From Owenia fusiformis (lineage: Eukaryota > Annelida > Polychaeta > Sabellida > Oweniidae), in assembly GCA_903813345.2 (NCBI GenBank), contig CAIIXF020000003.1, positions 1,580,109-1,644,108 of the forward strand: DNA of 64,000 bases, written 5' to 3'. Both the position numbers and the translations under genes were made by a program. The notes beneath the pieces were generated by a model, which saw only the letters and a program-made list of their open reading frames with translations, ran no database searches and was not told the DNA's origin. Shown one piece after another: positions 11,225-21,935 of the stretch (position 1 is its first letter; each line of letters starts with the position of its first letter).

Positions 11225-12095
11225 CAGGCTGTGTCAAAGTTAACATCCCTGCCAGATTTTGAAATAAACTCATTTTATGACCTTACAAAAAATCTCAGTG
11301 GTCTAGAAGATTTTAAAATATTTTGTAATTTAATGTGTGAAAAAAGTGAAACCTGGAAATTCTAGCATAACTTTATTCATGTTGACTGTTTTGCATATGT
11401 TGGATTTTATATAGCTATGCGTAGTAGTAATTTCAGAAAAGGAAAGTCATCTGTTGGAAATGGATAATCTAAATAATAATAAATAACAACATGAGTGAAT
11501 GTATCAAAAAAATACAGAGATGACAAAATTGCCATGCAAAGAAAATTGAAATCTCTAGATGCCAAATATTCAAAATGTAGAAAAGAACAAGATGAGTACT
11601 GTGACAAAGTATCAATAATTTACACAAGAAATCTGAACAAACATTTAAAAGAGGAGGGATAATCTTGTTGAGTCGCTAAAAATGCAGCTTGACGAAACTA
11701 AAACCAAAGTAAATTAAAAAGAGGCAATCATCATAGTCCTATAAAATGAGCAAGCCAATCCCATAACTGATCTCCAACAGCAGATGGAAACACTTGAAAT
11801 AATAATCATGAATGAAAATTCTAATTTGAAGAAAAACTTAGATCAAACTAAAATGAGGTATAAAGAGAAGGTGTCAAAGGCAAGGGATGAGATTGAAACA
11901 TTGAAAACAAAGCTGAAGTCTATAGAGAGAGAATTATCGCAAGAAACAGCCATTAACGACATCATGCGGACCAATGATGTTATAGTATTTGAAGGAAACA
12001 GGTATACTGATGAAATCAGACAAACAGTCTTCATGCTTATTACAGAATGTGGAGTCTCAATGAAATCAGCAGGCAAGGTTATCAGGATTGATAAT
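11225..12095 (+). pseudogene. Coiled-coil protein relic of an unknown invertebrate family
   Basis: Several short open pieces follow one another. SLPDFEINSFYDLTKNLSGL then FKIFCNLMCEKSETW lie at about 11245-11365. A lysine/glutamate-rich helix, RDDKIAMQRKLKSLDAKYSK, lies at about 11517-11660. A longer frame at 11784-12090 is a heptad-like coiled coil with LKKNLDQTKMRYKEKVSKAR. The last frame ends in VFEGNRYTDEIRQTVFMLIT and GVSMKSAGKVIR. The closing motif (G-x-x-Y-x-x-(E/D)-I-R ... L ... GV-x-x-x-x-x-x-VI) recurs in invertebrate proteins of unknown role, probably transposon-borne. Stops and a frame change at about 12090 cut it where the Penelope-like sequence starts. Confidence 0.4.
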
Positions 12096-12612
12096 GATTT
12101 TAACTATGGTAGATGTAATAGGATTATACTCAAATAATCTACATGATATTGGCATTGAGGTGGTCAATTTCTGGATAGATACACTTCCAACAAAAGACAT
12201 CAGACGTGTTTCAAAGATGTTCATCTCTAAGGTGATCCATTTAATTCTTACCAATAATTACTTGCATTTCAATGTAAACAATCAAGAGGGACAGCAATGG
12301 GCACAAAATCTGCCCCTTCCTACGCGAACTTGGCGTTAGCTTATGTTGAATGCAAATTGATGGAATGATTAGCCTTGACTTTTCTCAAACAAACCTAATA
12401 TAACAGAGTACATTCAAATAATTTCAAGCGTTATTTGGGTAATGGATTTATAATATGGCCATACAGAATTATTCATCAACGTATTAAGCGAAATTGACAA
12501 ACACATACAATATACACACAAAATTAGTGAACACTCAATACCATTTCTGGATATTCAGGTAATAAAAGAAGGAACGACAATTAAAACAGATGTCAATCAT
12601 AAAAAAAACCAG
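12088..12612 (+). mobile_element. Penelope-like reverse transcriptase, broken
   Basis: Reverse-transcriptase blocks appear in order over three frames. TMVDVIGLYSNNLHDIGIEV is the palm block with the first catalytic Asp. ILTNNYLHF leads to RGTAMGTKSAPSYANLALAY (12283-12345), the hallmark block of Penelope-like elements. FKRYLGNGFIIW (12425-12460) stands where YLDD is expected. HKISEHSIPFLDIQVIKEG (12510-12570) is the following thumb-side block. Frame changes fall near 12280, 12420 and 12470. The second and third catalytic Asp of YLDD are replaced (YLGN), so the copy is dead. No GIY-YIG endonuclease part was found downstream. These elements copy RNA at chromosomal nicks. Confidence 0.75.
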
Positions 12613-12880
12613 ACATGATGTAATATTTGGATTAAAAATCGTGTCATCCACGGCATACACAACCTCATACTTCCTTATCATGTCCATTTTCTAAAAATCC
12701 TCAAAGTGCATACTTAATATTAACAGTAAACTTGTTCAAATAGGGCATGTACATGCATATTAACAAAGTGGAAAGTGAACATAATTATACATCAGAGAAA
12801 ATCAGAAGACAAAGCAGAGAGGACATAAGTAAGAGATTGAATAAGGAGAAAAAATGAAATCAATGGAAAAACCTGGAATA

Positions 12881-13021
12881 GAATCCTAACCATGGATACT
12901 GATCTGGATACTGAAGAACGATATCCCGACAACAAAGATACAGTCAGCCATCTGTACCCCATGCAAGATTTTGCCATCTTTCATCCTGAGAAGTCCCACG
13001 TGAAAGATGAGATTTACTTGT
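12881..13021 (+). pseudogene. Short open fragment, unknown
   Basis: An open stretch reading TDLDTEERYPDNKDTVSHLY and then MQDFAIFHPEKSHVKDEIYL ends in a stop. It has better coding character than its surroundings and lies between the Penelope-like and helicase relics. No family recognised. Confidence 0.2.
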
Positions 13022-13144
13022 GAAATAATTGGTTTATAAAATCAACAACATATGACAACAAATACATTATTGCTACAAGTATCCATGCTCATTCTAGAAA
13101 AATAAGCTGTGACATCATAAAAATGAAGCTTTGTTGCCAAACTA

Positions 13145-13808
13145 TCTATGTAAAGAAGAATTATCAAAGTTCAGAATGGACGACCTTGCACAAGAACCTC
13201 CATATTGTATTCTTTCCAATTTATTAAAAGTATACAATCCTAAACAAGACACTATTATGCACACGTGTACAAATACCCGTGAAACCTGGGTTTGCGTATA
13301 CTGTTAACAAATTTCAAGGTTGTCAATTTGCCTATCTTGAAGTAGATTGCCAGTACATGAACTACCCTGGCCAGCTTGGTGTAGCTGTGGAGAGGCCAGC
13401 TTGGTGTAGCTGTGGAAAGGCCAGCTTGGTGTAGCTGTGGAAAGGCCAACATCTGTCCATGGACTGCGACTAAAGAACTTTGATGCTACAAAAATTGTGA
13501 AACAGGATAGCAAAACAACAGAATTTTACAACAACATTTGCGAAAGCTGCATTGAACCTGATCATACCTGCTGTGTGGGTTCTTCCATCACCACCACAGA
13601 TATCAATCACACTAATTTTATACTACTGAATAATAAGGAAGATGATTTTGAAGAGCCATACATGCCATTAGAACAACTTGTACCAGGAGTGCCTTCTGAT
13701 CATGTCAATGTAGATGACTGGTGTAACATTATATGTAACAGCCTCCATGAAAAAGAACTGGCTTTATTTGAGACTCGTGGCATCCTAGATGTTTATTTGT
13801 TCAATTAA
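13145..13808 (+). pseudogene. PIF1-like DNA helicase C-terminal relic, copy 1
   Basis: The first frame reads EELSKFRMDDLAQEPPYCIL. After a shift, VKPGFAYTVNKFQG and EVDCQYMNYPGQLGVAVERP follow, and after another shift RPTSVHGLRLKNFDATKIVK. In SF1B/PIF1 helicases the A-x-T-V-(N/H)-K-x-QG block is motif V-like, and GQLGVAV-x-R-x-x-S-x-x-GL is the motif VI region with its Arg finger. A cysteine-bearing tail follows (CIEPDHTCCVGSSIT) and then an acidic stretch, DDFEEPYMPLEQL. The N-terminal Walker motifs are absent. A 25-bp unit is triplicated at 13372-13446 and breaks the frame. Copy 2 lies at 28490-28983. Helitron, other element or viral-like origin is open. Confidence 0.6.
13372..13446. repeat. 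25-bp unit in three tandem copies
   Basis: ccagcttggtgtagctgtgg followed by agagg or aaagg is repeated three times head to tail. The second helicase copy (near 28683) has one unit. Each extra 25-bp unit shifts the frame by one base. Confidence 0.9.
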
Positions 13809-13830
13809 TTTGTGTAAATATTGTTTCAGA

Positions 13831-14025
13831 AAATGTTCCAACAGAAATGCCCCCAACACTCAGGGATAGATTTTGTGCAGGGAATGCGAATTACAACTAT
13901 TCTAAAATCATGTGGGCAACTGACAAACAACAGCTGCCATGTGAAAAAACACTAATTTTTGTACCTCCGACAGCAACATGTTTTTCCTGTAATTCTAATT
14001 TATCATCGTACAAACAAAACTTGTA
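13831..14025 (+). pseudogene. Candidate last exon after the helicase relic
   Basis: The acceptor (gtaaatattgtttcag) is followed by an open frame of about 64 residues ending in a stop. It reads NVPTEMPPTLRDRFCAGNAN and later LIFVPPTATCFSCNSNLSSY. The PPTATCFSCNSNL motif (a C-x2-C knuckle after two prolines) is like the small zinc knuckles at the ends of some transposase-associated proteins. Function unknown. Confidence 0.35.
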
Positions 14026-14552
14026 ACAATGAATTGAATAATTGAAAGGCCTAAGGTATGCATATATAGAGAGCATGCTACATAGACTTACAGTATAAAG
14101 TAACCTTTTTCATTTATACACTTTAAGAGATTCATTTCATAAAATGTTTTTATGTTTCTGTGTAAAAATTTGCTTCCTAACCATTTACAATTTTGTAGTT
14201 ACAAGATATACTGGTGTATAGTTTGTACGTTGTCATGTATTAAAAATTCAAAGGAAAAACTTTGAAAAAAAATCATTTGAGGAAAATGATGAAATATTTA
14301 AAGTTTAATTTCATGTGCTTGCTCTTGGCAAGACTTTAGTACTGAAGCAATTCTGCTTTGAGCCTTTCGGATAGATGTCAATGTAATATATTTTCGTTTC
14401 TAAGTATAGATGGCTCTATTTCGATGTATATAACCACAGCACAAGCTGTGGAACTTTAGTTTGAGTTCTGATGCTGAGAAAACGCAAGATATTCTGATTT
14501 GTAAGCCTGAGTTTATTGTAAATAAAACGATAAAGCCGTATTATAGCTTTTA
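14026..14552. other. Gene-free flank of the large inverted-repeat element
   Basis: No gene seen. The last two bases are the TA that abuts the inverted repeat. Confidence 0.4.
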
Positions 14553-15283
14553 GGTCAGCAGCTGAGTAAATTTAAAAAAATAAGTTTGTCCCCTAAGTTT
14601 CTCACTGGATTCATGTAGAGCAAGGTCTTGGGCTTATTTTGAGCTTGGGTTCTCTGTCCTAGCCCCGGCAACGAATGTGAAAACTGGTCCTATAGGTGGC
14701 GCCCCCTACAATTCACCCCCAAACTTAAAACTAATTATTATTTTCATAATTTAAACATAAAGACATCTCAAATAGCTTAAATTGATCAATGGTACATTAA
14801 ATTATGCATTAAGAATTTTTTCAATGTGTGAAAATCATAATTTATGGAGAAATAGTTGATTAACCCCTTAAAACTCCCTTATTTTAAAGGGGGTACTTAA
14901 GTTAACTTCCGTAACTTTTGTGTTATTCAGGATTCTGGCTTAAAAATATTCCTGAATATGTATAATTATGCTGTTGAGAGACTGCAGTAACCCTATGTTC
15001 ATAGCTTTATCACTTTTTGAGAAAAAAAATAAAACGTATTTCCATATAATTTGGTTTCGTATTATTTTCAGATAAACCATCATCTATACTTTTTAATTTA
15101 CTTTCCACACCTTCTACCCATGCATAGTATTGGTAGTTTTCTTTCATTTTAGACCAATATAGATGACTGGAGTTCATAATAGTTCATAATAATAAATAAT
15201 AAAATAAAATTTAAGCAGAAATAATTGATTTACCCCTTAAAATGCCCCCTATTTTTAAGAGTGTGTGTGGGAGACTAAGGAAA
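14553..15283 (+). repeat. Left terminal inverted repeat of the 5.3-kb element
   Basis: Matches the complement of 19080-19880 almost throughout. Inner end at gtgtgtgtgggagact, matching the complement of agtctcccacacacac near 19082. Confidence 0.9.
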
Positions 15284-15619
15284 TATTTTTGAAATTCACA
15301 TGCATTGAAAGCTTATGATGTTTGGCATTGAATGTTTTAATATGCTGGTATTCATAATGGTGAGTTTAATATTAATAGCAAATGTAAACCATCCAACATT
15401 TCTGAATAAAAGCAAAATTATAATCGATTTTACATCATGAGACAACCCCAAACCTGATAAATTTCCTAGCGACCATTAAGTCCATGTTTTCACCAAGATC
15501 CACAATCTAATAACTGAGTTTTAAATACTCTAGCATGCATTCCAAGAGGATGAACCAATGTATGGGCTTATATAATTAAAGATTCGATCTCTCCTTGCAG
15601 GTTACTTACTAACATGTAA

Positions 15620-16490
15620 AGTAATTAAAACAATTTGGATTGTGCTGTTACAATGACTGAATTGTGCTGGCACAATCACGTCAACACAATCAAGAGGTAC
15701 ATTTATTTCTCTTTGTTTGCTTCATCAAGTGATCTGAAAGATGAGAAGTAATAATGTACATACAGGGTATTTCATATCTTTGCACCCCTCCCCCCATAAA
15801 CTCATACATCTAGCATTGCTACCCTATCATATCGAAAGTTACATAAGATTGCAAAGTTTCAGAATCAAGGTGTATCGCTGAAAAAGATACATTGTATCAA
15901 AGATTGCGGGTACGGGGTCATTTAGAGGGCAATTCCTTGTGAATCTTGGACTCAGGCCGGTGATCTATGCACTTTTTCTCATATCAATTTTTAATGATAG
16001 AGGTCGCACCAGGGTCCCTACCCTCTCCATAAGCCACTGCAAGAATCCTATCTATACATCTTTGCGCATAACTGTCACACTCATGTGCACTGAACTCTGC
16101 CATGATGACAACTGTTTGAAATTTGCAATACAGAAACAGAAACTCAATTTCCCATTAAAATTGCCCTCGAACTGACCAGAAATACCCCTCAAAATGACCC
16201 GTACCCACATACTTTGATACGGCACTTCTTTTTTCAGGGATACCGCTGGATTCTGAAACTTTGCAATCTTATGTAACTTTCCATAAGGAGCAAAATATAT
16301 ATAACATGATGGTGTGGCAATATGACATGTATGAGTTTATGGGGGATGTATACATATGAAACACCCTGTATGCATATATTAGTTAAAGTGTCTCCATACA
16401 AAGAAAGATATTTACTGGTTGTGTTGAAGTGATTGTGCCAACAAAACCCAGTATATTGTGTCAGCACAATACAAAAATGATAAATAACAA
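15620..16490. mobile_element. Foldback element A nested in the 5.3-kb element
   Basis: The two halves are inverted copies of about 290 bases. The left half (about 15620-15925) runs attgtgctggcacaatcac, ccataaactcatacat, gttacataagattgcaaag, tttcagaatc. The right half (about 16165-16490) carries their complements. The spacer of about 240 bases contains no gene. An end sequence like its own recurs at 17855-18090. Confidence 0.8.
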
Positions 16491-16499
16491 TTAGCTCTT

Positions 16500-17850
16500 C
16501 TATAGTCTTTGGTGATTCCCTAGAATGCCATGGAGGTGCTTTAATAGCCCCCTTTTATTCCTTAATAGCTTTACTGATAACCAGTATGCCCTGGTTGTGC
16601 TTTAATAACCCCTATTGATTCCTTAATAGCCCTTGGGGACTGTTTAGAATCCTTGGTGTCTGGTTGTGCTTTAATAACCCCTATTGATTCCTTAGTAGCC
16701 CTTGGGGACAACTTAGAATGCTTGGTGTTGTTTTAGTAATCCTGTTTGGTTCTTTAATAGCTTTAGTAATGGCCTTAGTGATAAGATCGCATGCCCTGGT
16801 AAGGCCTGGTTGTGCTTTAATAACCCTTATTGGTTCATCAATAGTCTAGGCAATAACCTAGTATATCCTGGTTGTGCTTTAAACATATGGTTAATGCTTG
16901 GTTATGCTTTGATTTCCCCCATTGGTTCATTAAATAGCCTTAGCAATTACCTACATGTAGTATGCCCTGGTTGTGGTTTAATACACCAAATTGGTTCCTT
17001 GGTAGTCTGGTTGTGCTTTAAACATATGTTTCCTAAAAGACCTTTGTGATGCTTGGTTGTGCTTAACTCCTATCAGGTTCATAAAATAACATTAGCAATA
17101 ACCGAGTATGGCTGGTTGTGGTTTAATATCCCAAATTGGTTCCTTTTAAAGTGATAACCTAGTATGCCCTGATTGGCTCTGATTGAACTTGATACCCACA
17201 ATTGGTTCCTAAATAACACTAAGTGATTCCTCAGTTTGCTTAGTGATGCTTTAATAATCCCTATTGGTTTCTAAATCTGCCCTAGTACTCCCTAATATGC
17301 CTTGCTGGTTCTTTGATAGTCACAATTGGTACTTTAATATCCATTAGTGATTCCCAAAGATGCCCTTGTTGTCCTTTTGTCACCCACATTGGTTCCATGT
17401 AGCCTCTAGCGATTCCCTAGTATACCCAGGAAGTGTTTAAATTCATAGCTCTTGGAGACCCCTAGTATGCCTTGTGGTGCTGCAGTATTCCTTCATGGTT
17501 TCCTAGATACCCTGATTGGTTCAATGGTCTTTCTCTTGAAAGCTCATGATGGTTCCAAGTAGGTCATCATGGTGTTCTGTTAGCCCCTAAAGAGCACTAC
17601 AAGGCATATTAGGAAGCACTAATGGGTATTTAGAAACTAATTAAAGCTCTCTGGGTATACTAAGGAATTGATAAGGGATATAATGAAACAAATATGGGGT
17701 ATTATGGCACAACCAGTGCATATTATGATAGCACTAAGGCTATAAAATAACCAAATAACCAAAAAAGGATATTAAAGCACCTCTTTCAGTCTTTAGCTTA
17801 CTAGGGGTTCAGTTAAGACTATTGAAAAACCAACTAGGGATATGGTATGT
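16500..17850. repeat. Degenerate minisatellite of about 65-70 bp units, orientation flips
   Basis: Units contain variants of ccctggttgtgctttaataa, then ccctattggttcctta, then atagcccttgg. They repeat imperfectly from about 16500 to 17570. From about 17580 to 17850 the same words appear as complements (aggaagcactaatggg, ggcacaaccag, gatattaaagcacctc), so the array changes direction. No coding sense. Confidence 0.7.
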
Positions 17851-17854
17851 GTAA

Positions 17855-18090
17855 TATTTTTGTATTGTGCTGAACTTATTGACTGGGTTGTGCTGGCACA
17901 ATTCCTGCAACACAACCAATAAATACCTTTCTTTGTTTATGGAGAAATATTAATGCATGTACACTTAACAAATATATATATTATTTCTCGTCTTCCTGAC
18001 CAATAGATACAAAGATACAACATACGAAGAAAAATACTTTCTGCTGGTTGTGTTATGATGATTCTTCGAAAAAACATACATACAGTATCA
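17855..18090. mobile_element. Foldback element B, short relative of A
   Basis: The left end (tttttgtattgtgctgaact, gttgtgctggcacaattcct, cacaaccaataaatac) is like the complement of the right end of A. The right end (gaaaaatactttctgctggttgtgttatgatgattc) is its inverted partner. The centre is shorter than in A, which suggests an internally deleted copy. Confidence 0.6.
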
Positions 18091-19079
18091 CAGTGACATC
18101 AGATTAATAAGTTCTTGCATTACTTACAACACTTTCAAAAAGCTTGATAAGATGGTAATTACAGTTACCACTTCCCTTGCACTTACAAAACATGCAACAA
18201 TTAATTTTGTTCAGTTCACATAATCTGTTTTGTACGGTGTACCACACTTACTATAATAAAAAATTAGATGGAAGTAGAAATAATCTTGATTTGCGCCATT
18301 AAAAATTCAGTCAAAGTGATATCATATTTGAAATCTACATGTAAAATTACATCTAGGAATGTGTTTTTGCAACTTTGAAAATTTAATTTTCTTTGAAAAT
18401 GCAATTTCTAGGTCGAAGAGATTCTCCATAGACCCCATGTTAATAAAATCACAAGAAGTGAAATATCTTTGCTTGTATTGGACAGATAATATTTTCTTTT
18501 ACTGGGTATAATTTTTAATTTGTACTGTATATAACTATCAGATACATAAGGTGATATGAAAATTGAAACACTAAAGCTGATGAATATTCAAGTTTAGGGG
18601 AATTTTCTAATACCCGGCCATGTTCGGCCCCGAATTAGCCTCCTGGCGGTGAAACTGGTAACTGCCTATTCGCATCTGGTTTATCACATTGTAAAATCAG
18701 ATCATCAGGTGATATACAGAATATCCTTTGTATCAAGATCATTTTCAAGAACGAAGCCATATTCCAATGGGTCAAGCTGAGTATTTGATAAAGTCAGATA
18801 CCGTTGTCACAAATGGCGGACATAACTGTCGCTTCAACTCTTTAATCACTTGGTCCTCATTTCTCATGGGATTTTATCATCACTAATTCTGTGCATGTAT
18901 TAAGCTCATGTGATGATGTATTATATGAAATCCAAATTTCTATCAAATGGGGTCGTGAATCGCCACAATATAGCGTCTTCGATATCGTCAATGACAACAG
19001 AAGCTGAATTTGAGATAATTTACAAAGACAACAGCATATGGTAAATTATTTATTTATTTAGGAGCAAAGGTTAACTATT
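18091..19079. other. Gene-free interior of the 5.3-kb element
   Basis: No open frame of note. No internal repeat seen. Confidence 0.4.
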
Positions 19080-19880
19080 AAGTCTCCCACACACACAAGT
19101 CTTCAAATTCAAGGATATTTTCAAGCCTAAATCTTGAACGAAACATAAGTTACAGTGAGTTATAGAAGCTATAGTGTATGTATCCCTATATAAGGGGTGT
19201 TTAAGAGGTAAATCAATAATTTCTGCTTAAATTTTTTATTATTATTTCTTTTAAATGAACTACAGTCATCTATATTGGTCTAAAATGAAAGAAAAGTATT
19301 AATACTATGCATGGGTATAAGGTGTGGAAAGTAAATTAAAAAGTATAGATGATGGTTTATCTGAAAATAATACAAATCCAAATTATATGGAAATACGTTT
19401 TATTTTTTTTCTCAAAAAGTGATAAAGCTATGAACATAGGGTTACTGCAGTCTCTCAACACCATAATTATACATATTCAGGAATATTTTTAAGCCCAAAT
19501 CCTGAATAACACAAAAGTTACGGAAGTTAACTTAAGTATCCCCTTTAAAATAGGGGGCGTTTTAAGGGGTTAATCAACTATTTCTCCATAAATTATGATT
19601 TTCACACATTGAAAAAATTTTTAATGCATAATTTAATGTACCATTGATCAATTTAAGCTATTTGAGATGTCTTTATGTTTCAGTTATGAAAATAATAATT
19701 AGTTTTAAGTTTGGGGGTGAATTGTAGGGGGCGCCACCTATAGGACCATTTTTCACATTCGTTGCCGGGGCTAGGACAGAGAACCCAAGCTCAAAATAAG
19801 CCCAAGACCTTGCTCTATATGAATCCAGTGAGAAACTTAGGGGACAAACTTATTTTTTAAAATTTGCTCAGCTGCTGACC
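19080..19880 (-). repeat. Right terminal inverted repeat of the 5.3-kb element
   Basis: Inverted copy of 14553-15283 with about 110 extra bases at 19090-19210. Confidence 0.9.
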
Positions 19881-20064
19881 TATTTATCAAACTGACATTT
19901 CTGAGTTTGTTATTTCTTTATCAAGCACCAATCAATCAATTTTATGAACCTACACATAGTTAGGCTTCAGTACTTTCTAATTACCGTATGTTAACAGATT
20001 CTTGAGCAGTGCTCATGTTATTTCTATACAACTACAGCAAACATTTATCCTGAAACTGAAATTT

Positions 20065-20341
20065 AAAAAAATGGAATGTACGGGGCACATCCAAAAGCGG
20101 ATGGGCAAAAGACTCATGACGCTCATAAAAAACTGTAAGGGGGAATCATTCATTGATGACAATGGACGACGGCAAAAGGGTATTTGAGGTGCTGGGAAGT
20201 TAACCCTGAAGCAAATCCAATCCATTCAGGGACACTATGGGGCTGCCATTCGTGACAATCCTGGGAATCTACAGAATATGACAAATGCGATTTGGGCCAT
20301 TTTCAATCATAGGAATAAAAATCATGCCAACTGCAAACCAT
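20065..20341 (+). pseudogene. Mutator-like transposase exon (second MULE type)
   Basis: The frame reads KMECTGHIQKRMGKRLMTLI, then NCKGESFIDDNG. After one frame change near 20182 it continues GAGKLTLKQIQSIQGHYGAA, then IRDNPGNLQNMTNAIWAIFN and a stop. The ECxGH-x-QKRMG-x-x-L block, the G-x-G-(K/R)-L-T step, the Y-G-x-AIR-x-N block and the AIWA-(I/F)-F block are a widespread C-terminal signature of invertebrate Mutator-like transposases. Upstream domains are absent and the large inverted-repeat element ends 185 bases before it, so it is a fragment. It is not the same subfamily copy as 3186-3999. Confidence 0.7.
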
Positions 20342-20790
20342 AATGGCCATGTTATCAACACAACATCCGATTTGGTAGTCTGAGCTGGCCACATGAAAAT
20401 GTTTTTATACTATTTTATAGATGTCGTTGTACCATATTTTCTGATATTTTCAAGAATTTAGCCCCCGTAAGAACAGTGATTATTCTGACATAGAGGAACT
20501 TCCGTTTGCAAAATTTCTGAACATAATTCAACTTTTTTCCAGGTTTGTTGTGCTTTTTACCGTTTTTCCTGGCGTCATTTCGTTCTCAAGTTACACCATT
20601 TGTAAGATAAGGTAGAATTACGCGGGTAATACGTCGCCTTTATGATGTTCTTCTGAGGAATTTATAGTTTTATTTAAAAAATTAATATCACAGAAATTGT
20701 TTTCCATGTTTGATTCATCGAAAAATCAACTTTGTCAATTTATCTCACTTAACAATTTTATATAACATCAAGAGGTTAAATTTGCCTATC
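20342..20790. other. Gene-free stretch
   Basis: AT-rich, no coding sense or repeat seen. Confidence 0.35.
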
Positions 20791-20809
20791 ACGCTAGGTG
20801 CTAAAAACA

Positions 20810-21142
20810 AGATGCCGCGAGTCAACAATCCTAATGGGGTTTATTTCCGTGCGGTGCATTATCGATTTTTTAAAAAACAGCGCTATCCATCAATTACGCC
20901 GAGCGTAAAAAGCATTAAATCAAGTGGCCAGTTTAGAGCTCCAAATCGGACATCATGCAAAGATGTGTATGATGGAAGCATGTACCAGGTACACTTTCGT
21001 CCAGGGGGGCTTTTGCAGAATCCTAACAACATATCTCTACTTTGGCACCTTGATGGAGGAAGTGTTTTCAACTAACAGTGTTGAGATTTGGCTACGACAA
21101 GCATATGTTAATGAACCGTCACCATGGATGAGGTATGTTTAA
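20810..21142 (+). pseudogene. CACTA-like (Transposase_21 type) transposase fragment
   Basis: One frame reads MPRVNNPNGVYFRAVHYRFF and later CKDVYDGSMYQVHFRPGG, then NPNNISLLWHLDGGSVFN and a stop. A +1 frame resumes TNSVEIWLRQAYVNEPSPWM. The series Y-(D/S)-G-x-x-Y, NPNNIS-L-x-x-x-(T/L)-DG-x-x-VF, then S-x-(E/S)-IW-x-x-x-x-x-x-NE-P is the catalytic-Asp region of invertebrate CACTA-like transposases. A related scrap lies at 62185-62245. The frameshift lies at the catalytic DG-x-x-VF word. End repeats were not found. Confidence 0.6.
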
Positions 21143-21705
21143 TTAAGAGTTAGATAGAATTGATAATGATGTCAGTAAAGAAAATGACTTAATTTTACGA
21201 TTCACAAATATTCAAACAAACAAAAATTTTGGCAAAAAATCAAAAAAATCAAAAATCCAGATAGTTTAAGTTCTTTAATAGAATAAAAAATGTGTAAATT
21301 TCTTGCCTAAATTATTTATGATTGTAACTATTAGTTTGTATTTTGGACTTGGAAAGTGTAAATATGAGAAGAAAACAAATCTGTGTTCATGCACTTGCAC
21401 TAACAGAAATGCAATATGGGATAGGTGGAATACCTCAACAACCAAAAAACCTTGGAACCCTTATAATACAGATTTAAAGTACTTTTGTGTTATTGTTGTA
21501 AGGTATTTCCAAGATCATATTTTGCAGTTTCTTTTTTTCGGTGACTTATGATGTCATGATGACATCATCTAATTTGCATAATTGATTCAATTATATGTAA
21601 ATAGGATAGTCTATGCTCTAGGGTTAAATTTGATACCCCAATTGTAATGATTGGTTGAATACTATGGAAATTACAGTATATTTTTTTGTAATTTTAGGCA
21701 GTTAT
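21143..21705. other. Gene-free stretch
   Basis: Open frames here have AT-rich composition and no domain. A tatgatgtcatgatgacatcat palindrome-like motif lies at 21547-21568. Confidence 0.35.
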
Positions 21706-21935
21706 TGATAAAATCCCAAAAACCCTCAGTACAGAAGGACTTAACAAAGACAAACCTATAAGGTTTGGTTTCAAACTCTTCGTTTTGGCAGAGTGCCACA
21801 GGATTCACACTTGGGTTTGATGTTTATACTGGAAAAAACGAATCAACCCATTGGTGCGAATGGCCTTGGCTATGATGCATTAATGAGGTTGATGGAGGGT
21901 CTCTTGGATCAGGGCTATAAAGTGTGCTTTTTTCA
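21706..21935 (+). pseudogene. piggyBac-type transposase fragment
   Basis: Three frames together give KDKPIRFGFKLFVLAECHRI, then GFDVYTGKNES, then LGYDALMRLMEGLLDQGYKV. The piggyBac DDE domain has the same order: KP-x-(R/K)-(W/F)-G-x-K-x-x-x-L, then Y-x-G-K, then a hydrophobic V-x-x-L-x-x-x-L-x-x-x-G-(Y/H)-x-(V/L) helix before the second catalytic Asp. The DNFY(T/S) block with that Asp is missing; sequence turns AT-rich right after. At least two frameshifts. A piggyBac-type MITE with TTAA duplication lies at 32471-33718. Confidence 0.65.

Larger units (their letters stand above)
14553..19880. mobile_element. 5.3-kb element with very long terminal inverted repeats and flanking TA
   Basis: The left arm (14553-15283) and the right arm (19080-19880) are inverted copies. 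The left begins ggtcagcagctgagtaaatt and the right ends aatttgctcagctgctgacc. Both arms carry ccggcaacgaatgtgaaaa, ggtggcgccccctacaattc or their complements. The right arm has about 110 bases that the left lacks, near the inner end. TA lies directly outside both ends (14551-14552 and 19881-19882), as expected for a Tc1/mariner-type or similar target duplication. No transposase frame lies inside, so it is a non-autonomous, foldback-type element. Its core holds smaller palindromic elements and a minisatellite (listed separately). Confidence 0.85.

Noticed and set aside
14553-20341. The giant foldback element as a Mutator element driven by the adjacent MULE exon
   Set aside because: Long TIRs suit Mutator, but the ends are flanked by TA and no 9-bp duplication matches; the MULE exon lies outside the right arm.
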